Shown here piece after piece: positions 1 to 7,810 of a stretch of DNA of 64,000 bases (the stretch's first letter is position 1; each line of letters starts with the position of its first letter). A program made the translations under genes and the position numbers. The notes beneath the pieces are model-generated. The model was not told the origin of the DNA and searched no databases. It worked only from the letters and a program-made list of their open reading frames with translations. The DNA is from an uncultured Roseobacter sp. (lineage in GTDB: Bacteria > Pseudomonadota > Alphaproteobacteria > Rhodobacterales > Rhodobacteraceae). The DNA lies in assembly GCF_947493125.1 (NCBI RefSeq), contig NZ_CANLQB010000002.1, positions 476,295-540,294 of the forward strand, given 5' to 3'.

Positions 1-398
1 TGGGTGCGGCGTATCTGCTCTATCTCGCGTGGAAGGCGTTTCGCGCCGGGACGACCGAGATCGGCGCGGCAGGGGGGCCGCTGCCGCCACGGGCGCTGTT
101 TCTGCGCGGGGTGGTGATGAATGTGACCAACCCCAAGGTGGCGATCTTCTTTCTGGCCTTCCTGCCGCAGTTCGCGGACCCCGCGCGCGGATCGGTCACG
201 GCACAGATTTTCCTCTTTGGTCTGACCTTCGTGGTCTGTGCCCTGCTGGTTTTCTCGGCAGTGGCCATTGCCGCGGGGTCGCTGGGGACATGGCTGGCGC
301 GGCGGCCACAGGCGCAGGTGGTGATCAACCGCGTGGCGGGCGTGGTCTTCGTGGGGCTTGCCCTGCGCCTTCTGGCCTCGCAACGCCTCGGCAGCTAG
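1..398 (+). CDS. LysE/RhtB-family amino-acid exporter, 5' truncated by the window edge
   Basis: The reading frame is open from base 3 (GAAYLLYLAWKAFRAG...) to a TAG at 396-398, so only the C-terminal part of the gene lies in the window. The family motif around 'NVTNPKVAIFFLAFLPQF', followed by two strongly hydrophobic helices, is typical of LysE/RhtB exporters, inner-membrane proteins that expel amino acids or their lactones. The substrate cannot be told from this half. An internal ATG at 111 exists but is not the start, because recognisable family sequence lies upstream of it. The next gene, ppk2, starts 135 bases downstream and looks independent. Confidence 0.85.
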   Translation, partial: GAAYLLYLAWKAFRAGTTEIGAAGGPLPPRALFLRGVVMNVTNPKVAIFFLAFLPQFADPARGSVTAQIFLFGLTFVVCALLVFSAVAIAAGSLGTWLARRPQAQVVINRVAGVVFVGLALRLLASQRLGS

Positions 399-533
399 CG
401 TCTTTTGCGGGTGATGTGACGCGAAGGGCGCGGCGGCAGGTTTTCGGGACCGGACGCTTGGTGCGGTAGGCCGCGCGCGTCGCGGCAGGCTGTGCTAGGC
501 TGCGCTGCAGAGGTGACGGAACGGGAGGCCAAT

Positions 534-1334
534 ATGACGAAGATTTCCAATTCTGCTTATGAAGCGGAGCTTGCGCGGTTGCAGATCGAACTGGTGAAGC
601 TGCAGGAATGGGTCAAGCACAGCGGTGAGCGGATCGCCATCGTCTTCGAGGGCCGGGACGCCGCCGGCAAGGGCGGCACGATCAAGCGGATCACCGAGGC
701 CATGAACCCGCGCATCTGCCAGGTCGTGGCTCTGCCCGCGCCCACCGAGCGCGAGACGTCGCAATGGTACTTTCAGCGCTACGTCGCCCATCTGCCATCG
801 GCGGGGGAGATCATCATCTTCGACCGCTCGTGGTACAACCGCGCAGGTGTCGAGCGCGTCATGGGCTTTTGCACCGAGCACGAATACCGCGAGTTCATGC
901 GCAGCTGCCCGGAGTTCGAGCGGATGCTCGTCCGGTCCGGCATTCGGCTGATCAAATACTGGTTCTCGGTCAGCGACGAGGAGCAGGAACGCCGGTTCCA
1001 GAAGCGCCGCACCCACCCGACCAAGCGCTGGAAGCTGAGCCCGATGGATCTGGAAAGCCGCAAGCGCTGGGTCGATTACTCCAAGGCCAAGGACGACATG
1101 TTCGCCCATACCGACATCAAGCAATGCCCCTGGTATGTGGTGGAGTCGGATGTGAAGAAGCATGCGCGGCTGAACTGCATCAGCCATCTGCTGTCGCTCA
1201 TTCCCTATGAGGATGTCGAGGCCGAGGAGATCATCCTGGAGCCGCGCCCGCCGCAACGCGGCTATGTGCGCCCGCCAATGGCGGATCAGACCTTCGTGCC
1301 GGAGGCCCATGCGCGGCTGCTCGCGCCCTCGTGA
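534..1334 (+). CDS. ppk2: Polyphosphate kinase 2 (PPK2 family)
   Basis: This 266-residue protein should transfer phosphate between polyphosphate and nucleotides in the cytoplasm. Visible landmarks are a Walker A loop (GRDAAGKGG, residues 40-48), the conserved patch TSQWYFQRYV (about 75-84), and the Walker B segment IIIFDRSWYNR with Asp97. The lid region HPTKRWKLSPMD lies near residue 160. The length fits single-domain PPK2 enzymes. The frame is open upstream to 492, but the ATG at 534 is preceded by GGGAGG at 522-527, so that start is chosen. Whether it prefers GDP or ADP cannot be read from the sequence. It converges on the HU gene; the hairpin between them has its T-run on the other strand. 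Confidence 0.93.
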   Translation: MTKISNSAYEAELARLQIELVKLQEWVKHSGERIAIVFEGRDAAGKGGTIKRITEAMNPRICQVVALPAPTERETSQWYFQRYVAHLPSAGEIIIFDRSWYNRAGVERVMGFCTEHEYREFMRSCPEFERMLVRSGIRLIKYWFSVSDEEQERRFQKRRTHPTKRWKLSPMDLESRKRWVDYSKAKDDMFAHTDIKQCPWYVVESDVKKHARLNCISHLLSLIPYEDVEAEEIILEPRPPQRGYVRPPMADQTFVPEAHARLLAPS

Positions 1335-1346
1335 CCGGCAGGCGCC

Positions 1347-1374
1347 AAAAAAAAGGGTCGCCCGCGGGCGACCC
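1347..1374 (-). terminator. Rho-independent terminator of the HU gene
   Basis: A perfect 20-base dyad, GGGTCGCCCG/CGGGCGACCC (1355-1374), is flanked on its left by eight A residues (1347-1354). Read on the minus strand this is a GC-rich stem followed by eight U, 24 bases past the HU stop codon. Confidence 0.9.
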
Positions 1375-1397
1375 TGAACAGTCACAGCGGAGTGGCC

Positions 1398-1685
1398 TTA
1401 GCCGTTCACGCTGTCCTTGAGCGCTTTGGCGATGGTCATCTTGACCACCTTGTCCGCGTCTTTCTTGAATTGCTCGCCGGTGGCGGGGTTGCGCACCATA
1501 CGCTCCGGGCGCTCACGGCAGTAGATCTTGCCGACGCCGGGCAGGGTCACGGCGCCGCCGCCGGACACCTCACGCGTGATCAGGTTGCAAACGGCTTCCA
1601 GCGCCGCGCCTGCGGATTTCTTGTCGGATCCCATTTCGTCGGCCAGAGCCGCGACGAGTTGGGTCTTTGTCATTGGTTTCGCCAT
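1398..1685 (-). CDS. HU-family DNA-binding protein
   Basis: This 95-residue, basic, histone-like nucleoid protein dimerises and bends DNA. The helical N-terminal half begins MAKPMTKTQLVAALADE. The beta-arm signature VTLPGVGKI...RPERMVRNPATGEQ carries the RNPxTG motif and the proline that intercalates into DNA. Length and motif order are standard for HU (hup), and there is no N-terminal extension. The gene stands alone, with its own terminator downstream and a palindrome 60-77 bases upstream of the start codon. Because it is one of several possible HU paralogues in such genomes, no specific symbol is given. Confidence 0.95.
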   Translation of the reverse strand: MAKPMTKTQLVAALADEMGSDKKSAGAALEAVCNLITREVSGGGAVTLPGVGKIYCRERPERMVRNPATGEQFKKDADKVVKMTIAKALKDSVNG

Positions 1686-1744
1686 GTTCTTGTTCTCCTT
1701 CGCTGCCCGAACGATTGGGCCTCATAACCGAAATCTACCCGGAT

Positions 1745-1762
1745 GTTGTGTATGAACACAAC
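1745..1762. promoter_or_regulatory. Perfect inverted repeat upstream of the HU gene (possible operator)
   Basis: GTTGTGT-ATGA-ACACAAC, seven-base arms with a four-base spacer, lies between the divergent 5' side of the HU gene and the 3' end of amn. No U-run follows on either strand, so an operator is more likely than a terminator. The binding protein is unknown. Confidence 0.45.
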
Positions 1763-1826
1763 GATTAGTGGAGCAATGCAAGGAAAAACATGCAAAATTA
1801 GCCTATTTTCTTGGGTTTTCGGGCGC

Positions 1827-3290
1827 TCAGAGGAAGGCAGTCTCTTCGAAGGAGCGCAATTTCCGGCTGTGGATGCGTTCCAGCGGCATGGTGCGCAGCC
1901 GTTCCATGGCCTGGATGCCGATCAGCAGATGCCGTGTGACCTGTGTTTTATAGAAGTCCGAGGCCATGCCGGGCAGCTTCAACTCGCCGTGCAGCGGCTT
2001 GTCGGAGACACACAGCAGCGTGCCGTAAGGGACGCGGAACCGGTAGCCGTTGGCGGCGATGGTGGCACTTTCCATGTCGAGGGCGACGGCGCGGGACTGG
2101 CTGAGCCGCTGCACCGGGCCGGACTGGTCGCGCAGCTCCCAGTTGCGGTTGTCGATGGTCGCCACGGTGCCCGTGCGCATGATGCGCTTGAGCTCGTAGC
2201 CTTCGAGTGCCGTCACCTCGGCCACGGCCTGTTCCAGCGCGATCTGGATCTCGGCCAGCGCCGGGATCGGCACCCAGACCGGCAGGTCGTCGTCGAGCAC
2301 GTGGTCTTCGCGCAAATACGCGTGGGCGAGCACGAAGTCCCCCAGCGCCTGGGAGTTGCGCAGCCCCGCGCAGTGGCCGACCATGAGCCAGGCGTGCGGG
2401 CGCAGCACGGCGATGTGGTCGGTGGCGGTCTTGGCGTTGGAGGGGCCGACGCCGATGTTCACCAGCGTGATGCCGGAGCCGTCTTCGCGCTTGAGGTGAT
2501 AGGTGGGCATCTGCGGGATCTTGATCGCCTCGGCGAGCGGTGCGTCGCCCTTGGTGATGATCGCGTTGTCGGTGGAGACAAAGGCGGTGTAGCCCGAGGC
2601 CGGGTCATCCAGCTGAGCCCGCGCGTAGGCCTCGAACTCCGAGACGTAGAACTGGTAGTTCGTGAAGAGCACATGGTTCTGGAAATGCGCAGGATCGGTG
2701 GCGGTGTAATGCGCCAGCCGCGCGAGGGAATAATCCACCCGCTGGGCGGTGAAGGGGGCGAGCGGGCCGGTGCCGTCCGGCGAGACATAGGTCCCGTTCA
2801 CGATGTCGTCGTTGGTGGTGGAAAGGTCCGGCACGTCGAAGACGTCGCGCAGGGTGAACTCCGCCGCACCTTCCTGCGGCACGGTGATGCTGCTGTCGTT
2901 GGCGACGGCGAAATGCACCGGGATGGGCGTATCGGAGGCCCCGATGATCACCGGCTGGCCGTGGTTCTCGAGCAGCAGGCCGATCTGTTGCGTGAGGTAA
3001 CTGCGGAAGAGGTCGGGCCGGGTGATCGTCGCGCGGAAGCTGCCGGGCGCGGAGACATGGCCGAAGCTGAGCCGCGTGTCCACCTGCGCGAAGGTGGAGG
3101 TCTTGAACAGTACTTCGGGGTAGAAGGCGCGGATGCGGCCTTGCGGTGCGCCGTCGGACATGGCGGTGGTGAAATGGGCGCAGAGGAACTCGGTCGCCTG
3201 GGTGTAGAGCTCTTCCAGCCGCGCGACGGCGGCCTTGGCGTCCATGAATTCTTCGGCGGCGGGGGCGTTGGGGGTCAGGAGATCGGTCAT
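1827..3290 (-). CDS. amn: AMP nucleosidase
   Basis: Hydrolyses AMP to adenine and ribose 5-phosphate in the cytoplasm. The 487-residue length matches E. coli Amn (about 484). The N-terminal AMN-specific domain (roughly 1-190) is followed by a phosphorylase-like PNP/UDP fold, with the patches ITLVNIGVGPSNAKTATDH and AVALDMESATIAANGYRFRVPYGTLLCVSDKPLHGE, the last containing the usual substrate-binding DMES. The frame runs far upstream (to 4235) inside ade, but only the ATG at 3290 gives the conserved N-terminus. That ATG overlaps the TGA of ade (ATGA, 3287-3290), so the two are translationally coupled. Amn supplies adenine, the substrate of the neighbouring adenine deaminase. Confidence 0.95.
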   Translation of the reverse strand: MTDLLTPNAPAAEEFMDAKAAVARLEELYTQATEFLCAHFTTAMSDGAPQGRIRAFYPEVLFKTSTFAQVDTRLSFGHVSAPGSFRATITRPDLFRSYLTQQIGLLLENHGQPVIIGASDTPIPVHFAVANDSSITVPQEGAAEFTLRDVFDVPDLSTTNDDIVNGTYVSPDGTGPLAPFTAQRVDYSLARLAHYTATDPAHFQNHVLFTNYQFYVSEFEAYARAQLDDPASGYTAFVSTDNAIITKGDAPLAEAIKIPQMPTYHLKREDGSGITLVNIGVGPSNAKTATDHIAVLRPHAWLMVGHCAGLRNSQALGDFVLAHAYLREDHVLDDDLPVWVPIPALAEIQIALEQAVAEVTALEGYELKRIMRTGTVATIDNRNWELRDQSGPVQRLSQSRAVALDMESATIAANGYRFRVPYGTLLCVSDKPLHGELKLPGMASDFYKTQVTRHLLIGIQAMERLRTMPLERIHSRKLRSFEETAFL

Positions 3291-5089
3291 GAGAGAGGTT
3301 CCACCACGGGAATGAAGTCGAATGTGCGTACGTCGACGAGGCCGAGATCGGAGATCCGCAGCTCGGGGATGACCACGAGGGCGAGCAGGGAGTGCTGCAT
3401 GTAAGCGTTGTTGAGGGTGCAGCCGCAGGCGCGCATGGCGGCCATCATCTGATCGGCCTTGGCGGCAACCTCCGTGGCGGGCTGGTCGGACATGAGGCCC
3501 GCGATGGGCAGCTCCACCAGCGCCAGTTCTTCGCCGTCCCGGAAGATCACGATGCCGCCGCCGACCTCGCCCAGTCGGTTCGCGGCCATTGCCATGTGAT
3601 CGGCGTCGGTTCCCACGACGATCATGTGGTGACTGTCGTGCGCGACGGTCGACGCCATCGCCATGGGGCCTTCGTAGCCGAAGCCCGAGACGAAGGCGTT
3701 GGTGACCTGCCCGGTCGCGCGGTGGCGTTCGACCAGTGCGATCTGGGCCACATCGCCCGTGGCCTGCACGCGGCCTTCGGTGACCGGCAGTTCGAATTGC
3801 AGCGCCTTGGTGGGGGCCTGGTTCTCCACCACGCCGATGACGTTGGCGCGCACGGCGTTGGCGCCACTGGGCGCGGGGATGGTGAAATCGTCGGCTTCCA
3901 GTGTCTTTCCCAGATGTACGGTCTGGCGGGCGGGCGCGGGCCAATTGTAATGCGGGCAGTCGACAAGGCAGGTACCATTCTCGGCGACGATCTGGCCGCG
4001 CGCGATCACGGTCTCGATGGGCAGGGTCGCGAGGTCCGAGGTCAGGATCACATCGGCGCGCCGGCCCGGGGTGAGCGAGCCGATTTCGCGCTCCAGCCCG
4101 AAATGCGTCGCCGTATTGACCGTGGCCATCTGCAGCGCCACCAACGGGTCGCAGCCGCAGTCGATGGCGTGACGTACCACCCGGTTCATATGCCCGTCGT
4201 TGACCAGCGTGCCGGAGTGGCAATCGTCCGTACACAGGATCATGTTGCGCGGATCGAGTCCCTTTTCGGTCACCGCGGTGATCTGGCTTTCCACATCATA
4301 CCACGCCGAGCCCAGCCGGATCATCGATCGCATCCCCTGCCGCATGCGCGCAATGGCGTCCGCCTCGCAGGTGCCTTCGTGATCGTCCGCCGGGCCGCCC
4401 GCCACATAGCCCGCGAAGGCCGGGCCCAGATCGGGCGAGGCATAGTGCCCACCGACCGTCTTGCCTGCGCGTTGCGTGGCGGCCATCTCGGCCAGCATCT
4501 TGGGGTCGGCGTTGGAGACACCGGGGAAGTTCATCATCTCACCCAAGCCGATGATGCCGGGCCAGGTCATCGCCTCGGCCACATCCTCGGGGGTGATCTC
4601 GTAGCCGGTGGTCTCCATCCCCGGCGCGGAGGGCGCGCAGGAGGGCATCTGGGTGAAGATGTTCACCGGCTGCATCAGCGCCTCGTCGTGCATCATGCGC
4701 ACGCCGTCGAGGCCCAGCACATTGGCGATCTCGTGGGGGTCGGTGAACATCGACGTGGTGCCATGGGGGATGACGGCACGGGCAAATTCCGCCGGGGTGA
4801 GCATGCCGCTCTCGATGTGCATATGCCCGTCGCAGAGGCCGGGGATCATGTAGCGGCCCCTGGCCTCGATGATCTGCGTGTCCGGCCCGATGCAATGCGC
4901 CGCATCCGGCACCACGCTGGCGATGCGGCCCGCGACGATGGCGATGTCGTAGCCATCGAGGATTTCGCGGGTATGGACATTGACCCATTTGCCTGCACGA
5001 ATGACCGTATCGGCAGCGCTGCGCCCGGTCGCCACGGCGATGAGCTGCGGAGCGGTGTCGGGCCATGAGGGGAAGGGTGTCTGCGTCAT
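3287..5089 (-). CDS. ade: Adenine deaminase (adenine to hypoxanthine)
   Basis: This 600-residue member of the amidohydrolase superfamily converts adenine to hypoxanthine and ammonia in purine salvage. The metal-binding motif CDGHMHIESG carries His89 and His91, and PHGTTSMFTDPHEIANV plus LGEMMNFPGV follow as in other Ade enzymes. The metal-ligand region MILCTDDCHSGTLVNDGHMN lies in the middle, and an adenine-deaminase C-terminal domain with TVAHDSHHMIVVGTD ends the protein. Two starts are possible: ATG 5104 (MAPRDMTQT) and ATG 5089 (MTQTPFPSW). I chose 5089 because a TAGGGA element precedes it and because the shorter N-terminus resembles relatives, but this is not certain. It is coupled to amn by a 4-base overlap. 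Confidence 0.93.
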   Translation of the reverse strand: MTQTPFPSWPDTAPQLIAVATGRSAADTVIRAGKWVNVHTREILDGYDIAIVAGRIASVVPDAAHCIGPDTQIIEARGRYMIPGLCDGHMHIESGMLTPAEFARAVIPHGTTSMFTDPHEIANVLGLDGVRMMHDEALMQPVNIFTQMPSCAPSAPGMETTGYEITPEDVAEAMTWPGIIGLGEMMNFPGVSNADPKMLAEMAATQRAGKTVGGHYASPDLGPAFAGYVAGGPADDHEGTCEADAIARMRQGMRSMIRLGSAWYDVESQITAVTEKGLDPRNMILCTDDCHSGTLVNDGHMNRVVRHAIDCGCDPLVALQMATVNTATHFGLEREIGSLTPGRRADVILTSDLATLPIETVIARGQIVAENGTCLVDCPHYNWPAPARQTVHLGKTLEADDFTIPAPSGANAVRANVIGVVENQAPTKALQFELPVTEGRVQATGDVAQIALVERHRATGQVTNAFVSGFGYEGPMAMASTVAHDSHHMIVVGTDADHMAMAANRLGEVGGGIVIFRDGEELALVELPIAGLMSDQPATEVAAKADQMMAAMRACGCTLNNAYMQHSLLALVVIPELRISDLGLVDVRTFDFIPVVEPLS

Positions 5090-5139
5090 GTCCCTAGGTG
5101 CCATGGGATTTTGGGATGTTCAAGCGGGGAGCGGCGCTC

Positions 5140-5562
5140 ATGGACTATGAAACCGTATCAGCGGAGGATTTCGGCAAAAGCCTGCGTGGGATCGGGCTGA
5201 ACCTGCTGGTGCGTGACGTGCGCGTGACGGCGGCGTTTCTGGAGCGCGTGTTCGAGATGGGGGTGCATCGGCTCAGCGAAGACTTCGCGATCCTCGCCTA
5301 TGGGGAGGAGGTGTTTCAGCTGCACAGCGATGCGACCTATGGGGCGAATCCTGTGTTGGGGTTACTGCCTGAGACCCCGCCGCGTGGGGCGGGCATCGAG
5401 ATCCGGCTTTATGACACCGACCCGGAGGCCGCCGTGGCGCGGGCGGAGGCGGCAGGCGCGATGATCCTGCAGGCGCCCACCGACAAGCCGCACGGGCTGC
5501 GCGAGGCTTATATCCTGTGTGATAACGGCTATGCCTGGGTGCCGAGCCGACCGCTGGAATAG
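5140..5562 (+). CDS. VOC (glyoxalase/bleomycin-resistance) superfamily protein
   Basis: This protein of about 140 residues has the paired beta-alpha-beta-beta-beta pattern of the vicinal oxygen chelate fold: GIGLNLLVRDVRVTAAFLERVF at the N-terminus and IEIRLYDTDPEAAVARAEAAGA in the second half, ending DNGYAWVPSRPL. Such proteins include metal-dependent lyases, dioxygenases and resistance proteins. No specific substrate can be inferred here. The ATG at 5140 has GGGGAG about nine bases upstream, while longer starts at 5098 and 5116 lack a ribosome site. It diverges from ade with almost no gap, and the class II aldolase-like gene follows on the same strand. Confidence 0.8.
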   Translation: MDYETVSAEDFGKSLRGIGLNLLVRDVRVTAAFLERVFEMGVHRLSEDFAILAYGEEVFQLHSDATYGANPVLGLLPETPPRGAGIEIRLYDTDPEAAVARAEAAGAMILQAPTDKPHGLREAYILCDNGYAWVPSRPLE

Positions 5563-5640
5563 GGGCCGCTGTCGCATTTTGGCTAGCCAGTCGGTTTCAG
5601 GCGTGATTCAGTTTGAGCATAGCCCATCGCGGAGGACCCC

Positions 5641-6396
5641 ATGCTCAAAACTCAAACGCGTCCCAACATGGACCATTGGCAGGAGCGTGTGGATCTGGCC
5701 GCGGCTTTCCGCTGGACCGTGCGGCTGAACATGCATGAGGCGGTGGCAAACCACTTCAGCCTCGCGATCAACGACAACGGCACGCAGTTCCTGATGAACC
5801 CCAACCAGATGCATTTTGCGCGCATCCGGGCGTCGGATCTGATCATCGTCGATGCCAATGATCCTGCGAGCATGGAGGGGCCGGATGCGCCGGATCCGAC
5901 GGCCTGGGGGCTGCACGGCGGGCTGCACCGGCACTGCCCGCGCGCGCGCTGTGCGATGCATGTCCATTCGCCCTATGCCACGGCGCTGGCGGCTTTGGCG
6001 GACAGCCGTCTGCCGCCGGTGGATCAAAACGCCTGCACCTTCTTCAACCGGGTCGTGATTGACGAGGACTACGGCGGGCTGGCCTTCGAGGATGAGGGGG
6101 AGCGTTGCGCGCAGCTCTTCGATGATCCGATGAAGAAAGTCATGGTCATGGGCAACCATGGGGTCATGGTGATCGGTGAGACGGTCGCGGAGACCTTTAA
6201 CCGGCTCTACTACTTCGAGCGGGCCTGCATGACCTATATTCTCGCGCTGCAGACGGGCCGGCCTCTGCGCGTGCTGTCGGATGGGGTGGCGGAGAAAACG
6301 GCGCAGGAGCTGGAGAGCTACCCGGAGCAGGATGCGCGGCATCTGGCGGAGTTGAAAGCGATCCTTGATGAGGAAGGCAGCAGCTATGCGAGCTGA
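5641..6396 (+). CDS. Class II aldolase/adducin-family protein with altered catalytic acid
   Basis: A 251-residue class II aldolase fold. The zinc-binding histidines are visible in AMHVHSPYATALA (His107, His109) and GNHGVMVIGETVAE (His173), so the metal site looks intact. In classical sugar-phosphate aldolases a glutamate sits a few residues before the LH motif; here that stretch reads TAWGLHGGLH, with no acid at the expected place. This points to the uncharacterised branch of the family rather than to a fuculose- or ribulose-phosphate aldolase. The start ATG at 5641 has CGGAGGA just upstream. Its neighbour VOC gene lies 78 bases upstream on the same strand. The substrate is unknown. Confidence 0.82.
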   Translation: MLKTQTRPNMDHWQERVDLAAAFRWTVRLNMHEAVANHFSLAINDNGTQFLMNPNQMHFARIRASDLIIVDANDPASMEGPDAPDPTAWGLHGGLHRHCPRARCAMHVHSPYATALAALADSRLPPVDQNACTFFNRVVIDEDYGGLAFEDEGERCAQLFDDPMKKVMVMGNHGVMVIGETVAETFNRLYYFERACMTYILALQTGRPLRVLSDGVAEKTAQELESYPEQDARHLAELKAILDEEGSSYAS

Positions 6397-6622
6397 GGTC
6401 TGGAGGGCGCCGGTCGACGACGCGAAGCGCTGGACCAGCACACGTCGGCTGACGCCGCGACGCTAAACTTGTCCTTTTCGCCGTTTTGCGACGCCTTATT
6501 CACAGGTTTTCGTGCGATCCGCGCCATCGGCCCAGCTTGGTGGTGGATATGCACAGGACGTCCGGAATGGCGTGCAACTGTGTAGATGCTTGTCCTTTGA
6601 GGACTCCCGTGAGGATATGTTC

Positions 6623-7786
6623 ATGGTCAGATATGGGCTTACTGATGAAAATCTGATGATTGCGGAGACTGTCCGTAGTTTTGTCGAAAAAGAGATCTAT
6701 CCGCATGAAGAGCTGGTCGAGCGGACCGGTGACGTGCCTGTCGATCTCGCGCAGGACATCAAGCGCAAGACATTGGATCTGGGGTTTTACGCCTGCAATT
6801 TCCCACAAAGCGTGGGCTGCGCGGGGCTGAACCATCTGGAATTTGCGTTGGTGGAGCGCGAGTTGGGCCGCGGGTCCATGGCGCTGACGCATTTCTTCGG
6901 GCGCCCGCAGAACATCCTGATGGCCTGCGCGGGCGATCAGGTGGAGCGGTACCTGATGCCAGCCGTCCGGGGCGAGAAGATGGATGCGCTTGCCATGACG
7001 GAGCCGGGGGCTGGCTCGGACGTGCGCGGGATGAAATGCGCGGCCGTGCGGGACGGCGGTGACTGGGTGGTGAACGGGACCAAGCACTTCATCTCTGGCG
7101 CGGAGCACGCGGATTTCATTATCGTTTTCATCGCGACCGGAGAGGACCAGACCGACAAGGGACCGAAAAAGCGGATCACCGCATTCCTCGTCGATCGCGG
7201 CACGACCGGTTTCACGATCCGCGACGGGTACAAGTCGGTCAGTCACCGCGGCTACAAGAACATGATCCTGGAGTTCGATGACTGCCGACTTCCCGATGCC
7301 CAGGTTCTGGGCAAGGTGGACGGCGGGTTTGAGGTCATGAACACCTGGCTTTACGCCACGCGGATCACGGTCGCGGCGATGTCTGTGGGCCGCGCGCGAC
7401 GGGTATTCGATTATGCACTGAATTACGCGGCTGAGCGCGAACAATTCGGCCAAAAGATCGGAAAATTTCAAGGGGTCAGTTTCCAGCTGGCCGATATGAT
7501 CACCGAGATTGACGCCGCGGATCTGCTCACGCTGGCGAGCGCCGACAGGCTGGACCAAGGCCTGCCTGCGAACCGCGAGATCGCCAGTGCCAAGCTCTAT
7601 GCCTCGGAGATGCTGGCGCGGGTCACCGATGCCGCGATCCAGGTGCACGGGGGGATGGGGCTGATGGATGATTATCCGCTGGAGCGGTTCTGGCGCGATG
7701 CCCGGGTGGAGCGGATCTGGGACGGCACCAGCGAGATCCAGCGCCACATCATCAGCCGCGATCTGCTGCGCGCACTGGGCGGGTGA
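6623..7786 (+). CDS. Acyl-CoA dehydrogenase family protein
   Basis: A 387-residue flavoprotein of the acyl-CoA dehydrogenase fold. An N-terminal helical domain precedes the FAD-contact motif ALAMTEPGAGSDVRG and the beta-domain segment VVNGTKHFISGAEHADF. The C-terminal helical domain carries QVHGGMGLMDDYPLERFWRDARV. The position that carries the catalytic Glu in MCAD-type enzymes (YEGTS) here reads IWDGTSEIQ, so Asp replaces Glu. ATG 6623 is preferred over ATG 6617 because GAGG at 6611-6614 is then eight bases away. It is the first gene of a trio with a CoA ligase and a CaiD-like hydratase. The substrate is unknown; a carnitine-like or other short acyl-CoA is possible. Confidence 0.88.
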   Translation: MVRYGLTDENLMIAETVRSFVEKEIYPHEELVERTGDVPVDLAQDIKRKTLDLGFYACNFPQSVGCAGLNHLEFALVERELGRGSMALTHFFGRPQNILMACAGDQVERYLMPAVRGEKMDALAMTEPGAGSDVRGMKCAAVRDGGDWVVNGTKHFISGAEHADFIIVFIATGEDQTDKGPKKRITAFLVDRGTTGFTIRDGYKSVSHRGYKNMILEFDDCRLPDAQVLGKVDGGFEVMNTWLYATRITVAAMSVGRARRVFDYALNYAAEREQFGQKIGKFQGVSFQLADMITEIDAADLLTLASADRLDQGLPANREIASAKLYASEMLARVTDAAIQVHGGMGLMDDYPLERFWRDARVERIWDGTSEIQRHIISRDLLRALGG

Positions 7787-7810
7787 CACCGAGTGGCGGG
7801 GAAGGATCAC

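Noticed and set aside
3291..4235. Upstream extension of the amn reading frame to an 802-residue protein
   Set aside because: The extra part is arginine/proline-rich antiframe translation of ade; family length and the ATGA overlap fix the start at 3290.
1743..5068. Long plus-strand frames opposite amn and ade (1743-3404 and 3392-5068)
   Set aside because: Antisense shadows of two well-supported enzymes, without ribosome sites or family motifs.
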